A stretch of DNA of 64,000 bases, taken from Streptomyces hygroscopicus. Its GTDB lineage: Bacteria; Actinomycetota; Actinomycetes; Streptomycetales; Streptomycetaceae. The stretch lies in NCBI GenBank assembly GCA_002021875.1, contig CP018627.1, forward strand, positions 7,254,001 to 7,318,000, given 5' to 3'. The notes under the pieces are model-generated. The model saw nothing but the letters and a program-made list of their open reading frames with translations. It was not told the DNA's origin and searched no databases. Below are positions 18,211 through 25,890 of the stretch, piece by piece (positions within the stretch are counted from its first letter, which is position 1; every line of letters starts with the position of its first letter). Position numbers and translations under genes: made by a program.

Positions 18211-19389
18211 GTGACGGGGACCACACACGACGCGGGTTTCAAGCGGGAGTTGGAAGAGAAGGTCCGTGCGGGCGAGCGGCTCTCGCGGGAGGACGGCATC
18301 GCCCTCTACGAGTCCGACGACCTGGCCTGGCTGGGCGGTCTCGCCCATGAGGTGCGCACCCGTAAGAACGGCGACGTGGTGCACTTCAACGTCAACCGCC
18401 ACCTCAACATGACGAACGTGTGCACCGCGTCCTGTGCGTACTGCTCCTTCCAGCGCAAGCCCGGCGAGAAGGACGCCTACACGATGCGCATCGAGGAGGC
18501 CGTCCGCCTCGCCAAGGCGATGGAGAACGAGAACCTCACCGAGCTGCACATCGTCAACGGCCTGCACCCGACCCTTCCCTGGCGCTACTACCCGCGCTCG
18601 CTCAAGGCGCTCAAGGAAGCCCTGCCGCAGGTCTCGCTCAAGGCGTTCACCGCCACCGAGATCCACCACTTCGAGAAGATCTCCGGCATGCCGGCCTCGG
18701 AGATCCTCGACGAGCTGATCGACGCCGGACTGGAGTCGCTCACCGGCGGCGGCGCCGAGATCTTCGACTGGGAGATCCGGCAGCACATCGTCGACCACGA
18801 AACCCACTGGGAGGACTGGTCGCGGATCCACCGGCTCGCGCACGAGAAGGGGCTCAAGACCCCCTGCACGATGCTCTACGGGCATATCGAGGAGCCCCGC
18901 CACCGGGTGGACCACGTGCTGCGCCTGCGTGAGCTCCAGGACGAGACCGGCGGCTTCCAGGTCTTCATCCCGCTGCGCTACCAGCACGACTTCGTGGACA
19001 TGAAGGACGGCAAGATCCGCAACCGTCTTCAGGCCCGCACCACCATGGCGACCGGAGCCGAGGCGCTGAAGACCTTCGCGGTCTCGCGGCTGCTGTTCGA
19101 CAACGTGCCGCACGTCAAGGTCTTCTGGGTGATGCACGGCGTGCAGACCGCACAGCTCGCGCTCAACCACGGCGCGGACGACATGGACGGCTCGGTCGTC
19201 GAGTACAAGATCACTCACGACGCCGACTCCTACGGGACGCCCAACAAGCTCACCCGTGACGACCTGCTCGAGCTGATCCGGGACGCCGGCTTCCGGCCGG
19301 TGGAGCGGAACACCCGCTACGAGATCATCCGCGAGTTCGAGGGCCCGGACGCGGCCCGCCGCGAGTCCCCGCAGCCGATGCGGGTGTGA
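18211..19389 (+). CDS. mqnE: Aminofutalosine synthase (radical SAM)
   Basis: 392-residue radical SAM enzyme of the futalosine pathway. It joins SAM to the MqnA product 3-[(1-carboxyvinyl)oxy]benzoate to give 6-amino-6-deoxyfutalosine. The 4Fe-4S ligands are Cys71, Cys75 and Cys78 in CTASCAYC. LTGGGAEIFDWEIRQHIVDHETHWEDWSRIH-type sequence near residues 180-210 and FIPLRYQHDFVDMKDGK separate it from MqnC. GGGAGG precedes the GTG at 18211 by about 9 nt; the frame is open far upstream. The gene ends 213 bp before the next gene. Confidence 0.97.
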   Translation: MTGTTHDAGFKRELEEKVRAGERLSREDGIALYESDDLAWLGGLAHEVRTRKNGDVVHFNVNRHLNMTNVCTASCAYCSFQRKPGEKDAYTMRIEEAVRLAKAMENENLTELHIVNGLHPTLPWRYYPRSLKALKEALPQVSLKAFTATEIHHFEKISGMPASEILDELIDAGLESLTGGGAEIFDWEIRQHIVDHETHWEDWSRIHRLAHEKGLKTPCTMLYGHIEEPRHRVDHVLRLRELQDETGGFQVFIPLRYQHDFVDMKDGKIRNRLQARTTMATGAEALKTFAVSRLLFDNVPHVKVFWVMHGVQTAQLALNHGADDMDGSVVEYKITHDADSYGTPNKLTRDDLLELIRDAGFRPVERNTRYEIIREFEGPDAARRESPQPMRV

Positions 19390-19478
19390 CCCGTCCCGCC
19401 CACCGCCCGGCGGCCGCCGTCCGACGGCCGCCGAGCGGGGCACCCGGGACCCGGGGCATGGCCGGTACGGAGAGCCCC

Positions 19479-19550
19479 GGGAGCCCCGCCGCCGTCGCGT
19501 CCGGGAGCCCTGCCGCCCTCGCGTCCAGGAGTCCGGCCGCTGTCGCGTAC
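19479..19550. repeat. 24-nt tandem triplicate
   Basis: Three consecutive 24-nt units starting at 19479, 19503 and 19527, first unit close to GGGAGCCCCGCCGCCGTCGC plus GTCC, with 2-6 differences in later copies. It lies in the 213-bp space between mqnE and the acetyltransferase gene; a frame across it would read GSPAAVAS repeats but has no ribosome site. Confidence 0.8.
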
Positions 19551-19602
19551 GGGGGCCTGAGGCGCGTGAGCGCTGACAGTCCCGGTGGGTATCGTCGGTC
19601 GC

Positions 19603-20127
19603 ATGCCTCTGCGTTTTGAACTCGACCCCGAGGCCACCCCCGAGCTGCTCGACTCAGTCTGCGCCCTCTGGGCCGACGTCTCGAACGCGGGCGGCGCCGT
19701 CGGTTTCGTACCGCCCGTGGCCAAGGACGACATACGCCCCGATCTGCTCAAGCACCTCGCCGCGATGACGGAGGGCCGGACCCGCCTGCTCATCGGCCGC
19801 GACGAGGACGGCGCCGTGGCCGCCACCGCCTTCTTCACCTTCAACGTCCACCGGCTGATGCGCCACTGGTGCTGGCTCTACACCGTGATGGTGCACCCCT
19901 CCCACCAGGGCAAGGGGCACGGCCGCGCCCTTATGGCCGCCGCCGAGGACGCCGCGCGCGATATGGACGGCATCCGGGGGATACGGCTCACCTGCCGCGG
20001 CGGCACCGGGGCGGACCGCTTCTACGAGGCGTGCGGCTACAAGGAGGTCGGGCGGGCGCCCGGCGCGATCAGGGTCGCGGACGACGACTTCCGGGACGAC
20101 GTCACCATGTGGCTGCCGCTGAATTGA
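19603..20127 (+). CDS. GNAT family N-acetyltransferase
   Basis: 174 residues of the GNAT fold. The acetyl-CoA site region VMVHPSHQGKGHGRALM (about residues 97-113) carries the QxxGxG/A motif, and RFYEACGYKEVGR is the usual C-terminal motif. The substrate is unknown. ATG at 19603 was preferred over an upstream GTG at 19585. The downstream DUF4229-like gene is 94 nt away. Confidence 0.9.
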   Translation: MPLRFELDPEATPELLDSVCALWADVSNAGGAVGFVPPVAKDDIRPDLLKHLAAMTEGRTRLLIGRDEDGAVAATAFFTFNVHRLMRHWCWLYTVMVHPSHQGKGHGRALMAAAEDAARDMDGIRGIRLTCRGGTGADRFYEACGYKEVGRAPGAIRVADDDFRDDVTMWLPLN

Positions 20128-20221
20128 TCGGAAACCGGCCGTGGTTCACTGGGAGGACAGTTTTTCCCAGCACCAGTTCCGGCAGAACGCCCAGCAGAGT
20201 TCCCAGGAGAGAGGACGAGTC

Positions 20222-20509
20222 GTGTCCTTCACGCCGAGTGCCATGTTCCGCTACACCCTCATGCGCCTGGGAATCTTCGTCGGCTCGTTCCTGGCCATCT
20301 GGGGCCTGGTCTACGTCCGGGTGCTGCCCTCCGGCCTCGGCAGCTCCAACCTCTTCTGGGTGGCGCTGCTCGCGCTGGTCGTCTCCGCGCCGCTCAGCTG
20401 GGTGATGCTGCGCAGGCAGCGGGACGCCGTGGCGGTCCAGGTCGCCGAGAAGGTGGACCGCGCCAAGGAGCGGCTGGCGGCGAACCAGAGCCAGGAGGAC
20501 GGCGTCTGA
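20222..20509 (+). CDS. DUF4229-type small membrane protein
   Basis: 95 residues with two membrane helices (about 10-30, LMRLGIFVGSFLAIWGLVYV, and 40-58, NLFWVALLALVVSAPLSWVML) and a C-terminal charged helix (VAEKVDRAKERLAANQ). This arrangement matches the actinobacterial DUF4229 family of unknown function. The GTG at 20222 was chosen over the longer open frame from 20141, because it follows a GAGAGG-type ribosome site and starts at the conserved part. A hairpin terminator follows. Confidence 0.8.
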   Translation: MSFTPSAMFRYTLMRLGIFVGSFLAIWGLVYVRVLPSGLGSSNLFWVALLALVVSAPLSWVMLRRQRDAVAVQVAEKVDRAKERLAANQSQEDGV

Positions 20510-20557
20510 CCCGCGCCGGACTGTAACCCTCCTCACACCACCCCACACACTCCACCG

Positions 20558-20595
20558 ACGCCCCCTGCGCCAGCTTCCGTTGGCACAGGGGGCGT
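20558..20595 (+). terminator. Hairpin terminator
   Basis: Stem of about 15 bp between 20558-20572 and 20580-20595 (ACGCCCCCTG pairs with CAGGGGGCGT) with a small loop, 49 nt after the DUF4229-type gene and before the leader peptide promoter. Confidence 0.8.
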
Positions 20596-20660
20596 TGATG
20601 TCTTTCGGCCCCTCAGGAGCCGTCAGGAGCCCTCGGAAGCCGCCAGAAGTCAAAGATTTC

Positions 20661-20692
20661 CTTTGGGTGCCCCAAAGCGGCGGTGTTAATGT
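20661..20692 (+). promoter_or_regulatory. Promoter with overlapping palindromic operator for leader peptide and symporter
   Basis: A perfect inverted repeat CTTTGGGtgcCCCAAAG (20661-20677) overlaps a candidate -35 TTGGGT (20663-20668). A candidate -10 TAATGT (20687-20692) follows after 18 nt and ends 7 nt before the ATG of the leader peptide. That places the transcription start at or next to the ATG, so the leader is probably leaderless. The palindrome position suggests a repressor site. Confidence 0.6.
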
Positions 20693-20699
20693 ACTTGTC

Positions 20700-20804
20700 A
20701 TGAAGACAGCAGCCGCGCCCCTCATCACCGCGAGCGTTCCGCTCGTGGCGCGCCTGCACATCGATCTTTGCCGCTGCCTGTCCGCGGCCTGTCGTCGCCG
20801 CTGA
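20700..20804 (+). CDS. Cysteine-rich leader peptide of the symporter gene
   Basis: A 34-residue peptide that begins at an ATG without a ribosome site and ends HIDLCRCLSAACRRR. The core matches the short actinobacterial leader peptides with an LVARxHxDLCR-type end found before sulfur and transport genes. Cys24, Cys26 and Cys31 are close to the stop, as expected for ribosome stalling when cysteinyl-tRNA is scarce. A hairpin (CGAGCG/CGCTCG, 20731-20745) lies in the early coding part, and CTCCACCGGAG at 20868-20878 could hide the ribosome site of the next gene. The attenuation mechanism is inferred from mycobacterial Cys-leader work, not shown here. Confidence 0.75.
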   Translation: MKTAAAPLITASVPLVARLHIDLCRCLSAACRRR

Positions 20805-20886
20805 TCGACCTCACGCGCAGCGGCCGGAGATCCCGTACGGACTCCTGGCTTTCTCCCGCCCTCTTACCTCCACCGGAGTGTGTCCG

Positions 20887-22212
20887 TTGTCGTCCGCCCT
20901 CAAGGCGTCCCCCCAGGGGCCGTCGTCCTTCCGCCTGCCCAAGGTGCCCTTCTGGGCACAGATCCTGCTGGGCCTCGTCCTCGGTGTGGTGCTGGGCTGG
21001 ATCGCCCGCAGCGGTGATGTCGGCTGGCTGGTCACCACGCTCGACAAGATCGGCTCGATCTTCGTCCAGCTGCTGAAGCTGGCCGTCGCCCCGCTGGTGT
21101 TCTTCGCGATCCTGATCTCGATCACCAATCTGCGGAACGTCAACAATGCCGCCCGGCTGGCGACCCGCACCCTGCTGTGGTTCATGGCCACCTCGCTCAT
21201 AGCCGTCGCCATCGGCCTCGCGATCGGCCTGATCACCAACCCGGGCGCCGGTACCGATCTGACCCCCAAGGACGGCGCCAAGCCCGACCACGCGGGCTCC
21301 TGGCTGGACTTCCTCACCGGGATCGTGCCGACCGACGTCATCACCCCGTTCACCGAGCTGAACGTCCTGCAGATCGTCTTCATCGCCGCCGTCGCGGGCG
21401 TCGCGGCCCTCCAGCTCGGCGAGAAGGCCCAGCCGATCCTCACCCTGAGCCAGTCGGTGCTCGAACTGCTCCAGAAGGCCCTGTGGTGGGTCATCCGCCT
21501 CGCTCCGCTGGGCACCCTCGGCCTCATCGGCACCGCCATCGCCGACTACGGCTGGAACCTGATCGGCAAGTACGCGACCTTCACCGCCGACATCTACATC
21601 GGCTGCGCGCTGGTGATGTTCGGCGTCTACCCGCTGCTGCTCGCGACGGTCGCCAAGGTCAACCCCCTGAGCTTCTTCAAGGGCGCCTGGCCCGCCATCC
21701 AGCTCGCCTTCGTCTCCCGCTCCTCGGTCGGCACCATGCCGCTGACCCAGAAGGTCACGGAGCGGCTGGGCGTCCCCAAGGAGTACGCCTCCTTCGCGGT
21801 GCCCTTCGGCTCGACGACGAAGATGGACGGCTGCGCCTCGATCTACCCGGCGATCGCCGCGATCTTCATCGCCCAGATCTTCGACGTCCACCTCGGCATC
21901 GGCGACTACCTCCTGATCGCCTTCGTCTCGGTCATCGGCTCCGCCGCCACCGCCGGCCTTACGGGCGCCACGGTCATGCTGACCCTGACCCTCTCCACCC
22001 TGGGCCTCCCCCTGGAGGGCGTCGGCCTGCTGATGGCCATCGACCCGGTGCTGGACATGATGCGGACCGCCACGAACGTGGCCGGCCAGGCGCTGATCCC
22101 GGTGATCGTCTCGGCCCGCGAGAAGATCCTCGACCACGAGGCGTACGCCCACGCCAGCGCCTCCCCGCTGGACGACTACGACGAGCCGGAGCGCCGGCTC
22201 GCCGCCGCGTAA
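20887..22212 (+). CDS. Dicarboxylate/amino acid:cation symporter (DAACS family)
   Basis: Membrane symporter of the DctA/GltP/TcyP family, 441 residues. The serine-rich re-entrant loop is SRSSVGTMPLTQK near residue 277 and the cation/substrate helix is STTKMDGCASIYPAIAAIFIAQ near 308. The start is uncertain: GTG at 20878 shares its G with the GGAG ribosome site, so TTG at 20887 (8 nt spacing) is preferred. The Cys-rich leader upstream points to cystine or another sulfur amino acid as substrate; by sequence alone glutamate or C4-dicarboxylates are equally possible. A strong terminator follows. Confidence 0.9.
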   Translation: MSSALKASPQGPSSFRLPKVPFWAQILLGLVLGVVLGWIARSGDVGWLVTTLDKIGSIFVQLLKLAVAPLVFFAILISITNLRNVNNAARLATRTLLWFMATSLIAVAIGLAIGLITNPGAGTDLTPKDGAKPDHAGSWLDFLTGIVPTDVITPFTELNVLQIVFIAAVAGVAALQLGEKAQPILTLSQSVLELLQKALWWVIRLAPLGTLGLIGTAIADYGWNLIGKYATFTADIYIGCALVMFGVYPLLLATVAKVNPLSFFKGAWPAIQLAFVSRSSVGTMPLTQKVTERLGVPKEYASFAVPFGSTTKMDGCASIYPAIAAIFIAQIFDVHLGIGDYLLIAFVSVIGSAATAGLTGATVMLTLTLSTLGLPLEGVGLLMAIDPVLDMMRTATNVAGQALIPVIVSAREKILDHEAYAHASASPLDDYDEPERRLAAA

Positions 22213-22230
22213 CCCCTGCACAGCGACAAA

Positions 22231-22267
22231 CGGTGCCCCCGGACCTCACGAAGGTCCGGGGGCACCG
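22231..22267. terminator. Bidirectional hairpin terminator
   Basis: Perfect 16-bp stem (22231-22246 with 22252-22267) and a 5-nt loop between the convergent symporter and gdx genes. Confidence 0.92.
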
Positions 22268-22273
22268 CGTTGT

Positions 22274-22594
22274 TCACTCGCCCGCCGTGGCCTCCAGCCC
22301 CACGATGGCCACCACCAGCAGGAGCAGGAAGAAGATCCGGGCCGGAGTGACCGGTTCATGGAAGAGGATCATGCCCAGCAGTGCGGTGCCGACGGCGCCG
22401 ATGCCGACCCAGACGCCGTAGGCCGTGCCGATGGGCAGGCTCTTCACCGCCACGCTCAGCAGTCCCATGCTCACGATCAGACCGGCGACGGTGAACACGC
22501 TGGGCCACAGCCGGGTGAAGCCGTCGCTCAGCTTCATGCCGATCGACCAGCAGATTTCGAACAGTCCGGCGGTGAGTAGCAGGACCCATGCCAT
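22274..22594 (-). CDS. gdx: SMR family guanidinium exporter (Gdx/SugE type)
   Basis: 106-residue, four-helix small multidrug resistance protein working as a dimer in the membrane. The essential Glu13 is in TAGLFEICWSIGMK, followed by SDGFTRLWPS, which marks the Gdx/SugE branch that exports guanidinium rather than the EmrE branch; YGVWVGIGAVGTALLG is the conserved helix 3. A GGAGGTG ribosome site is 5 nt before the ATG. The guanidine-III riboswitch about 35 nt upstream supports the substrate strongly. It ends 7 bp from the shared terminator. Confidence 0.93.
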   Translation of the reverse strand: MAWVLLLTAGLFEICWSIGMKLSDGFTRLWPSVFTVAGLIVSMGLLSVAVKSLPIGTAYGVWVGIGAVGTALLGMILFHEPVTPARIFFLLLLVVAIVGLEATAGE

Positions 22595-22628
22595 GACGGC
22601 ACCTCCGTGAAGTCTCTCGTTACGGGGT

Positions 22629-22669
22629 GCGTCGTCTTTGCGGGGCCCGGTACGGCGCGTCTCGTCGGG
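22629..22669 (-). promoter_or_regulatory. Guanidine-III riboswitch (mini-ykkC/ykkC-III class)
   Basis: On the minus strand the 41 nt from CCCGACGAG through GCGCCGTACCGGG to AAAGACGACGC match the guanidine-III aptamer I know from Thermobifida fusca almost throughout, including GACGAG, GCGCCGTACC and AAGACG; most differences are in the loop and in paired positions. The 3' ACGACGC can form the pseudoknot with GCGCCGT. The same GC plus the next bases GCACCCCGT (22622-22630) can pair with ACGGAGGTGC around the gdx ribosome site, so aptamer folding would free translation. Ligand and class are by sequence match, the switch mechanism is inference. Confidence 0.88.
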
Positions 22670-22697
22670 TTGTTTTCGACCGTAGCAAACCCCGGCG

Positions 22698-23714
22698 TCA
22701 GGCGAGCGGGGCGGTGAGGAGGGGCAGGGCCCGGGTGAGCTCGCGCTCCCAGTAGGGCCAGGTGTGGGTGCCGGGGCCGTAGAGGTGGGCGGTGACGGCC
22801 AGGCCGTGGGCGCGGGCGCGGCGCACATAGCGCTGGGCCATTTCGCCGAGACCGCGCTCCAGGGTGTCCTCGGGGCGGTCCGGTGGGTCGAGGGGGCCGG
22901 GGGTGCCGTTTCCGCAGGCGAGGTAGAGCGGGTAGCCGCGGGGGAGCCGGGGGATGAGGGCGTACGGGTTGTGGGCGTCCCAGAGCGCGGACTGGGCGGC
23001 GGGGTCTCCCCACAGGGCCGTCGGGTCGGCGCCCTGGCCCGTGAGGATGCCTTGGATGCCGGCGGGATCCAGGGTGGTGTGGATGACACCGCTGAAGGAC
23101 GCCGCCGCGCGGAAGAGGCGGGGGTGGCGGGCGGCGTAGGACAGGGCGCCGAAGCCGCCCATGGACAGGCCGGCGATCGCACGGCGGCCGTTGGCCCGTA
23201 GGGCGCGCTCCAGGAGGGGGCGCAACTCGGCCAGGTGGAAGGTCTCCCAGGCGGGCGGGCCGTAGTGGCCGCCGTTCCACCAGTTGGAGTAGAAGCCGGC
23301 GGGGCCGCCCTCGGGGGAGACGATCAGGGCCGGGGTGCCGGCGGTGATGGCCTCGACATCGGTGTTGCGGGTCCACGCCTCCCAGCCGGGGCCCGGATCG
23401 CAGCAGCCGTGGAGCAGGTAGAGGACGGGCCAGCGGTGGTGGGGCCGGTGGTCGTAGCCGGTGGGGAGGAGGACGCGGGCATGGCCCTCGCGCCCCAGGG
23501 CGGGGGAGTCGATCGTCAGGTCGAGGACGCGCTCGCTGACGCGGTCCGCGGCGATGAGGCGCGCGCGGGTCGGCGTCCGGCGTCCGGCAAGGGCTTCCGC
23601 GGGACGGTCCTTCGAGGGGCCGGGCTCCCGGGAGCGGGCTTCGGCGGTGGATGTCAGGAGCGGCGCGGCGGCCAGCGCGGTGAGCGCGGCGACGGCTCTG
23701 CGGCGGTTCGGCAT
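22698..23714 (-). CDS. Secreted alpha/beta-hydrolase esterase (esterase D/antigen 85-like)
   Basis: 338 residues with a signal peptide ending near TAEA (residue 26). The nucleophile Ser184 is in GLSMGGFGAL, the oxyanion region is YLLHGCCDPGPGW near residue 99, and the catalytic His is in GPGTHTWPYWERELTRALPLL near the C-terminus. WNGG and GFYSNWWNGG resemble the mycolyltransferase/esterase D superfamily. Streptomycetes lack mycolic acids, so an ester or acyl-transfer role is open. GAAGGAG precedes the ATG. The stop lies 29 nt from the riboswitch, so gdx must have its own promoter inside or next to the end of this gene. It is divergent from the TetR gene. Confidence 0.88.
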   Translation of the reverse strand: MPNRRRAVAALTALAAAPLLTSTAEARSREPGPSKDRPAEALAGRRTPTRARLIAADRVSERVLDLTIDSPALGREGHARVLLPTGYDHRPHHRWPVLYLLHGCCDPGPGWEAWTRNTDVEAITAGTPALIVSPEGGPAGFYSNWWNGGHYGPPAWETFHLAELRPLLERALRANGRRAIAGLSMGGFGALSYAARHPRLFRAAASFSGVIHTTLDPAGIQGILTGQGADPTALWGDPAAQSALWDAHNPYALIPRLPRGYPLYLACGNGTPGPLDPPDRPEDTLERGLGEMAQRYVRRARAHGLAVTAHLYGPGTHTWPYWERELTRALPLLTAPLA

Positions 23715-23785
23715 CGTTCGTTCTCCTTCGCGGTGCTGCGTACGGAGCTGAACGGGGCACGGTGCGTGGTCAGTTGAAACTTTGA

Positions 23786-23818
23786 TGTCGGCGGGCGGCC
23801 GTGGCAAGAGCGCCGACA
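23786..23818. promoter_or_regulatory. Inverted repeat, candidate TetR operator
   Basis: TGTCGGCG (23786-23793) and CGCCGACA (23811-23818) are perfect 8-bp arms with a 17-nt spacer between the divergent esterase and TetR genes. The position suits a regulator site, although the spacer is long for a simple TetR dimer. Confidence 0.4.
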
Positions 23819-23881
23819 GTGGTCCCACGTAGGCTTAACCGCGATATGTGTGCGGGGGCACGATCGAAGGGGGCGGCCTGC

Positions 23882-24550
23882 GTGGGCGGGGCGACGGGGA
23901 GCAAGCGCGTACCACGGGCGGTGCGGGAGCAGCAGATGCTGGACGCGGGGGTACGGGCCTTCGCGCGCAGCGGCTATCAGAACGCCTCGATGGACGACAT
24001 CGCCGAGCTGGCCGGGGTTTCCAAACCGCTGGTCTATCTCTATCTCAAGTCCAAGGAAGAGCTGTTCACGGCGTGCATACGGCGGGAGGCCGCGGCGCTG
24101 GTGGCCGCGGTACGCGCCGCCGTGGAGCGGGACGCGCCCGCCGACCGGCAGTTGTGGAGCGGGCTGAGCGGCTTCTTCGCGCATGCGGCCGAACATCCCG
24201 ACGGCTGGACGCTGTTGCATGTGCAGGCCCGTACGCATGGGCAGCCCTACGCGCGTGAAGTGGCCGCGATGCGGGCGGAGATCGTGGAGTTCGTGACGCA
24301 GCTGATAGGGGCGGCGGCGCGGGAGCACGCCCGCGGCGCGGCGCGCGCCCGGACCCTCGCGGGCACCGAGGTGTCCGGGCTCGCGCACGCGCTGGTGGGC
24401 GCGGCCGAATCGCTCGCGGACTGGGCGGGGGACGGAAGAGCGGGCGGGCACTCGGCCAAGGAGGCCGCGGCCACCCTGATGAACTTCGCCTGGGCCGGGC
24501 TGGGGAACTTGCTCCAGGGGACGGGATGGTCGCCCGAGCGGGTCGGGTGA
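23882..24550 (+). CDS. TetR family transcriptional regulator
   Basis: 222 residues. The DNA-binding helix-turn-helix is MDDIAELAGVSKPLVYLYLKSKEELF (about residues 35-60), and the C-terminal all-helical part is the effector domain. The GTG at 23882 follows AAGGGGG with 8 nt spacing; ATG at 23846 would add 12 residues without a ribosome site. The divergent secreted esterase is the likely target, along with itself. The ligand is unknown. Confidence 0.88.
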   Translation: MGGATGSKRVPRAVREQQMLDAGVRAFARSGYQNASMDDIAELAGVSKPLVYLYLKSKEELFTACIRREAAALVAAVRAAVERDAPADRQLWSGLSGFFAHAAEHPDGWTLLHVQARTHGQPYAREVAAMRAEIVEFVTQLIGAAAREHARGAARARTLAGTEVSGLAHALVGAAESLADWAGDGRAGGHSAKEAAATLMNFAWAGLGNLLQGTGWSPERVG

Positions 24551-24630
24551 GGCGTGGGTCGGCTGACGCGCTCGGGCCGGCTGGAGCCCGGATGGGCTGA
24601 GGTGCGGGTCGGTGTGGCCTCAGGGGGGCG

Positions 24631-25794
24631 TCAGGCGGTGCAGTTGCCCCGCGTCGGCTCGTCCGCCAGCCGCCCGGCCATCCAGTCCAGGGCCGCCGGG
24701 ATCCCGGTCAGCGCCGTGGTGACATGGTCGAGCGGATAGTCCCGCCACTCCACCGGCACGCCCCGGGCGCACCAGCGAGTGCGCAGCGCCTCGCCGACCC
24801 GGTACGGGATCAGCTCGTCCACCAAGCCCTGGTAGAGGTAGACGGGGCGGTCGGGGGAGCGGGTGCCCAAGTACGAGGTGCGCAGGACGAGTTGCCAGGC
24901 CGGACTGGTGAGCGGGTCCCTTACGGTCACCTCGGACATGCGCTGGAAGAGCCCCGCGATGGTGCTGAGGGCCACGCAGTTCCGCTTCATGAAGTCCACA
25001 TAGCCGCGGCCCCGGTCGTTGAGGTACGCGTCGAGCCGCAGCGCGGGGAACGCCGCGTCCTGTCCGGTGAGCGCCATAAGGGCGAGCCCGGCGCCGGCTC
25101 CGCCGTCGTTGTAGTCGAGCGTCGTGGGGAGATCGGCGGGCACGCCTCCGGCGACCGTGCCCTTCAGCCGCAACTCGGGGGCGTAGGAGGCGTGCAGTTC
25201 GGCGGCCCAGCCGGCCGCCTGGCCGCCCTGGGAGTAGCCCATGATGCCGACGGGAGCGTCCGGTGAGAGCCCCGCCTCCGGAAGGCGCTGGGCGGCGCGC
25301 GCCGCGTCCAGGACGGCATGGCCCTCGGACCGGCCGGCCGTATAGGTGTGGTCGCCCGGGGTGCCCAGGCCCTCGTAGTCGGTGACGGCGACGGCCCAGC
25401 CGCGGCGCAGCGCGAGGTCGATCAGCCGGGCCTCGATCGAGGTGCCCTGCGGGAACCGGCCGGAGACCGCGCAGTCGTCGGAGAGGCCGACGGCGCCGAT
25501 GCCCCAGGTGAGGAGCGGCCGGGGGCCCTGTTTGCCGTCGTCGGGGACGACGACCGTGCCGGAGACGACGTCGGGGCGGCCGGTGGTGGTGGTCGAGCGG
25601 TAGGTGATGTGCCATGCCCTGGTCGCGGTCGGCACCCCGGGCAGGGTCCGGAAGGCGGTGGGGGCGGAGGTGACGATGTCGCCGGGTCTGCCGGTGCCGG
25701 CGGCCGGGGCGCCCGGTACGGCCGCGGCGGCGGGTGGCGCCGAGGCCAGGGCCAGTGCGGCGAGGGTGGCGAGCACGGTGGTGCGGATGCGCAT
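24631..25794 (-). CDS. Secretory lipase (LIP family)
   Basis: 387 residues with a signal peptide (MRIRTTVLATLAALALASAPPAAA). The alpha/beta-hydrolase nucleophile Ser188 is in GYSQGG, the acid is probably in the YLYQGLVDELIPY region, and the His in DHVTTALTG near the C-terminus. This layout fits the fungal/actinobacterial secretory lipase family. Several cysteines suit an extracellular protein. It is downstream of and co-directional with the AraC regulator (96 nt gap), so it may be its target. It is convergent with the TetR gene. Confidence 0.9.
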   Translation of the reverse strand: MRIRTTVLATLAALALASAPPAAAAVPGAPAAGTGRPGDIVTSAPTAFRTLPGVPTATRAWHITYRSTTTTGRPDVVSGTVVVPDDGKQGPRPLLTWGIGAVGLSDDCAVSGRFPQGTSIEARLIDLALRRGWAVAVTDYEGLGTPGDHTYTAGRSEGHAVLDAARAAQRLPEAGLSPDAPVGIMGYSQGGQAAGWAAELHASYAPELRLKGTVAGGVPADLPTTLDYNDGGAGAGLALMALTGQDAAFPALRLDAYLNDRGRGYVDFMKRNCVALSTIAGLFQRMSEVTVRDPLTSPAWQLVLRTSYLGTRSPDRPVYLYQGLVDELIPYRVGEALRTRWCARGVPVEWRDYPLDHVTTALTGIPAALDWMAGRLADEPTRGNCTA

Positions 25795-25890
25795 ACGGCT
25801 CTCCCAACGGTGCGGGGGCGCTCTGGTGGTGCCGAGTCGCTGTGGGAGGACCGTAAGGACGGGCGGAATGTCTGTGGCTGACCGCGGCGC

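Noticed and set aside
19386..19619. 77-codon frame with GSPAAVAS repeats after mqnE
   Set aside because: It lacks a ribosome site and is explained by the 24-nt noncoding triplicate.
20725..22221. 498-codon minus-strand frame opposite the symporter
   Set aside because: Antisense shadow of a clear membrane transporter; the product is Asp/Gly/His-rich with no domain.
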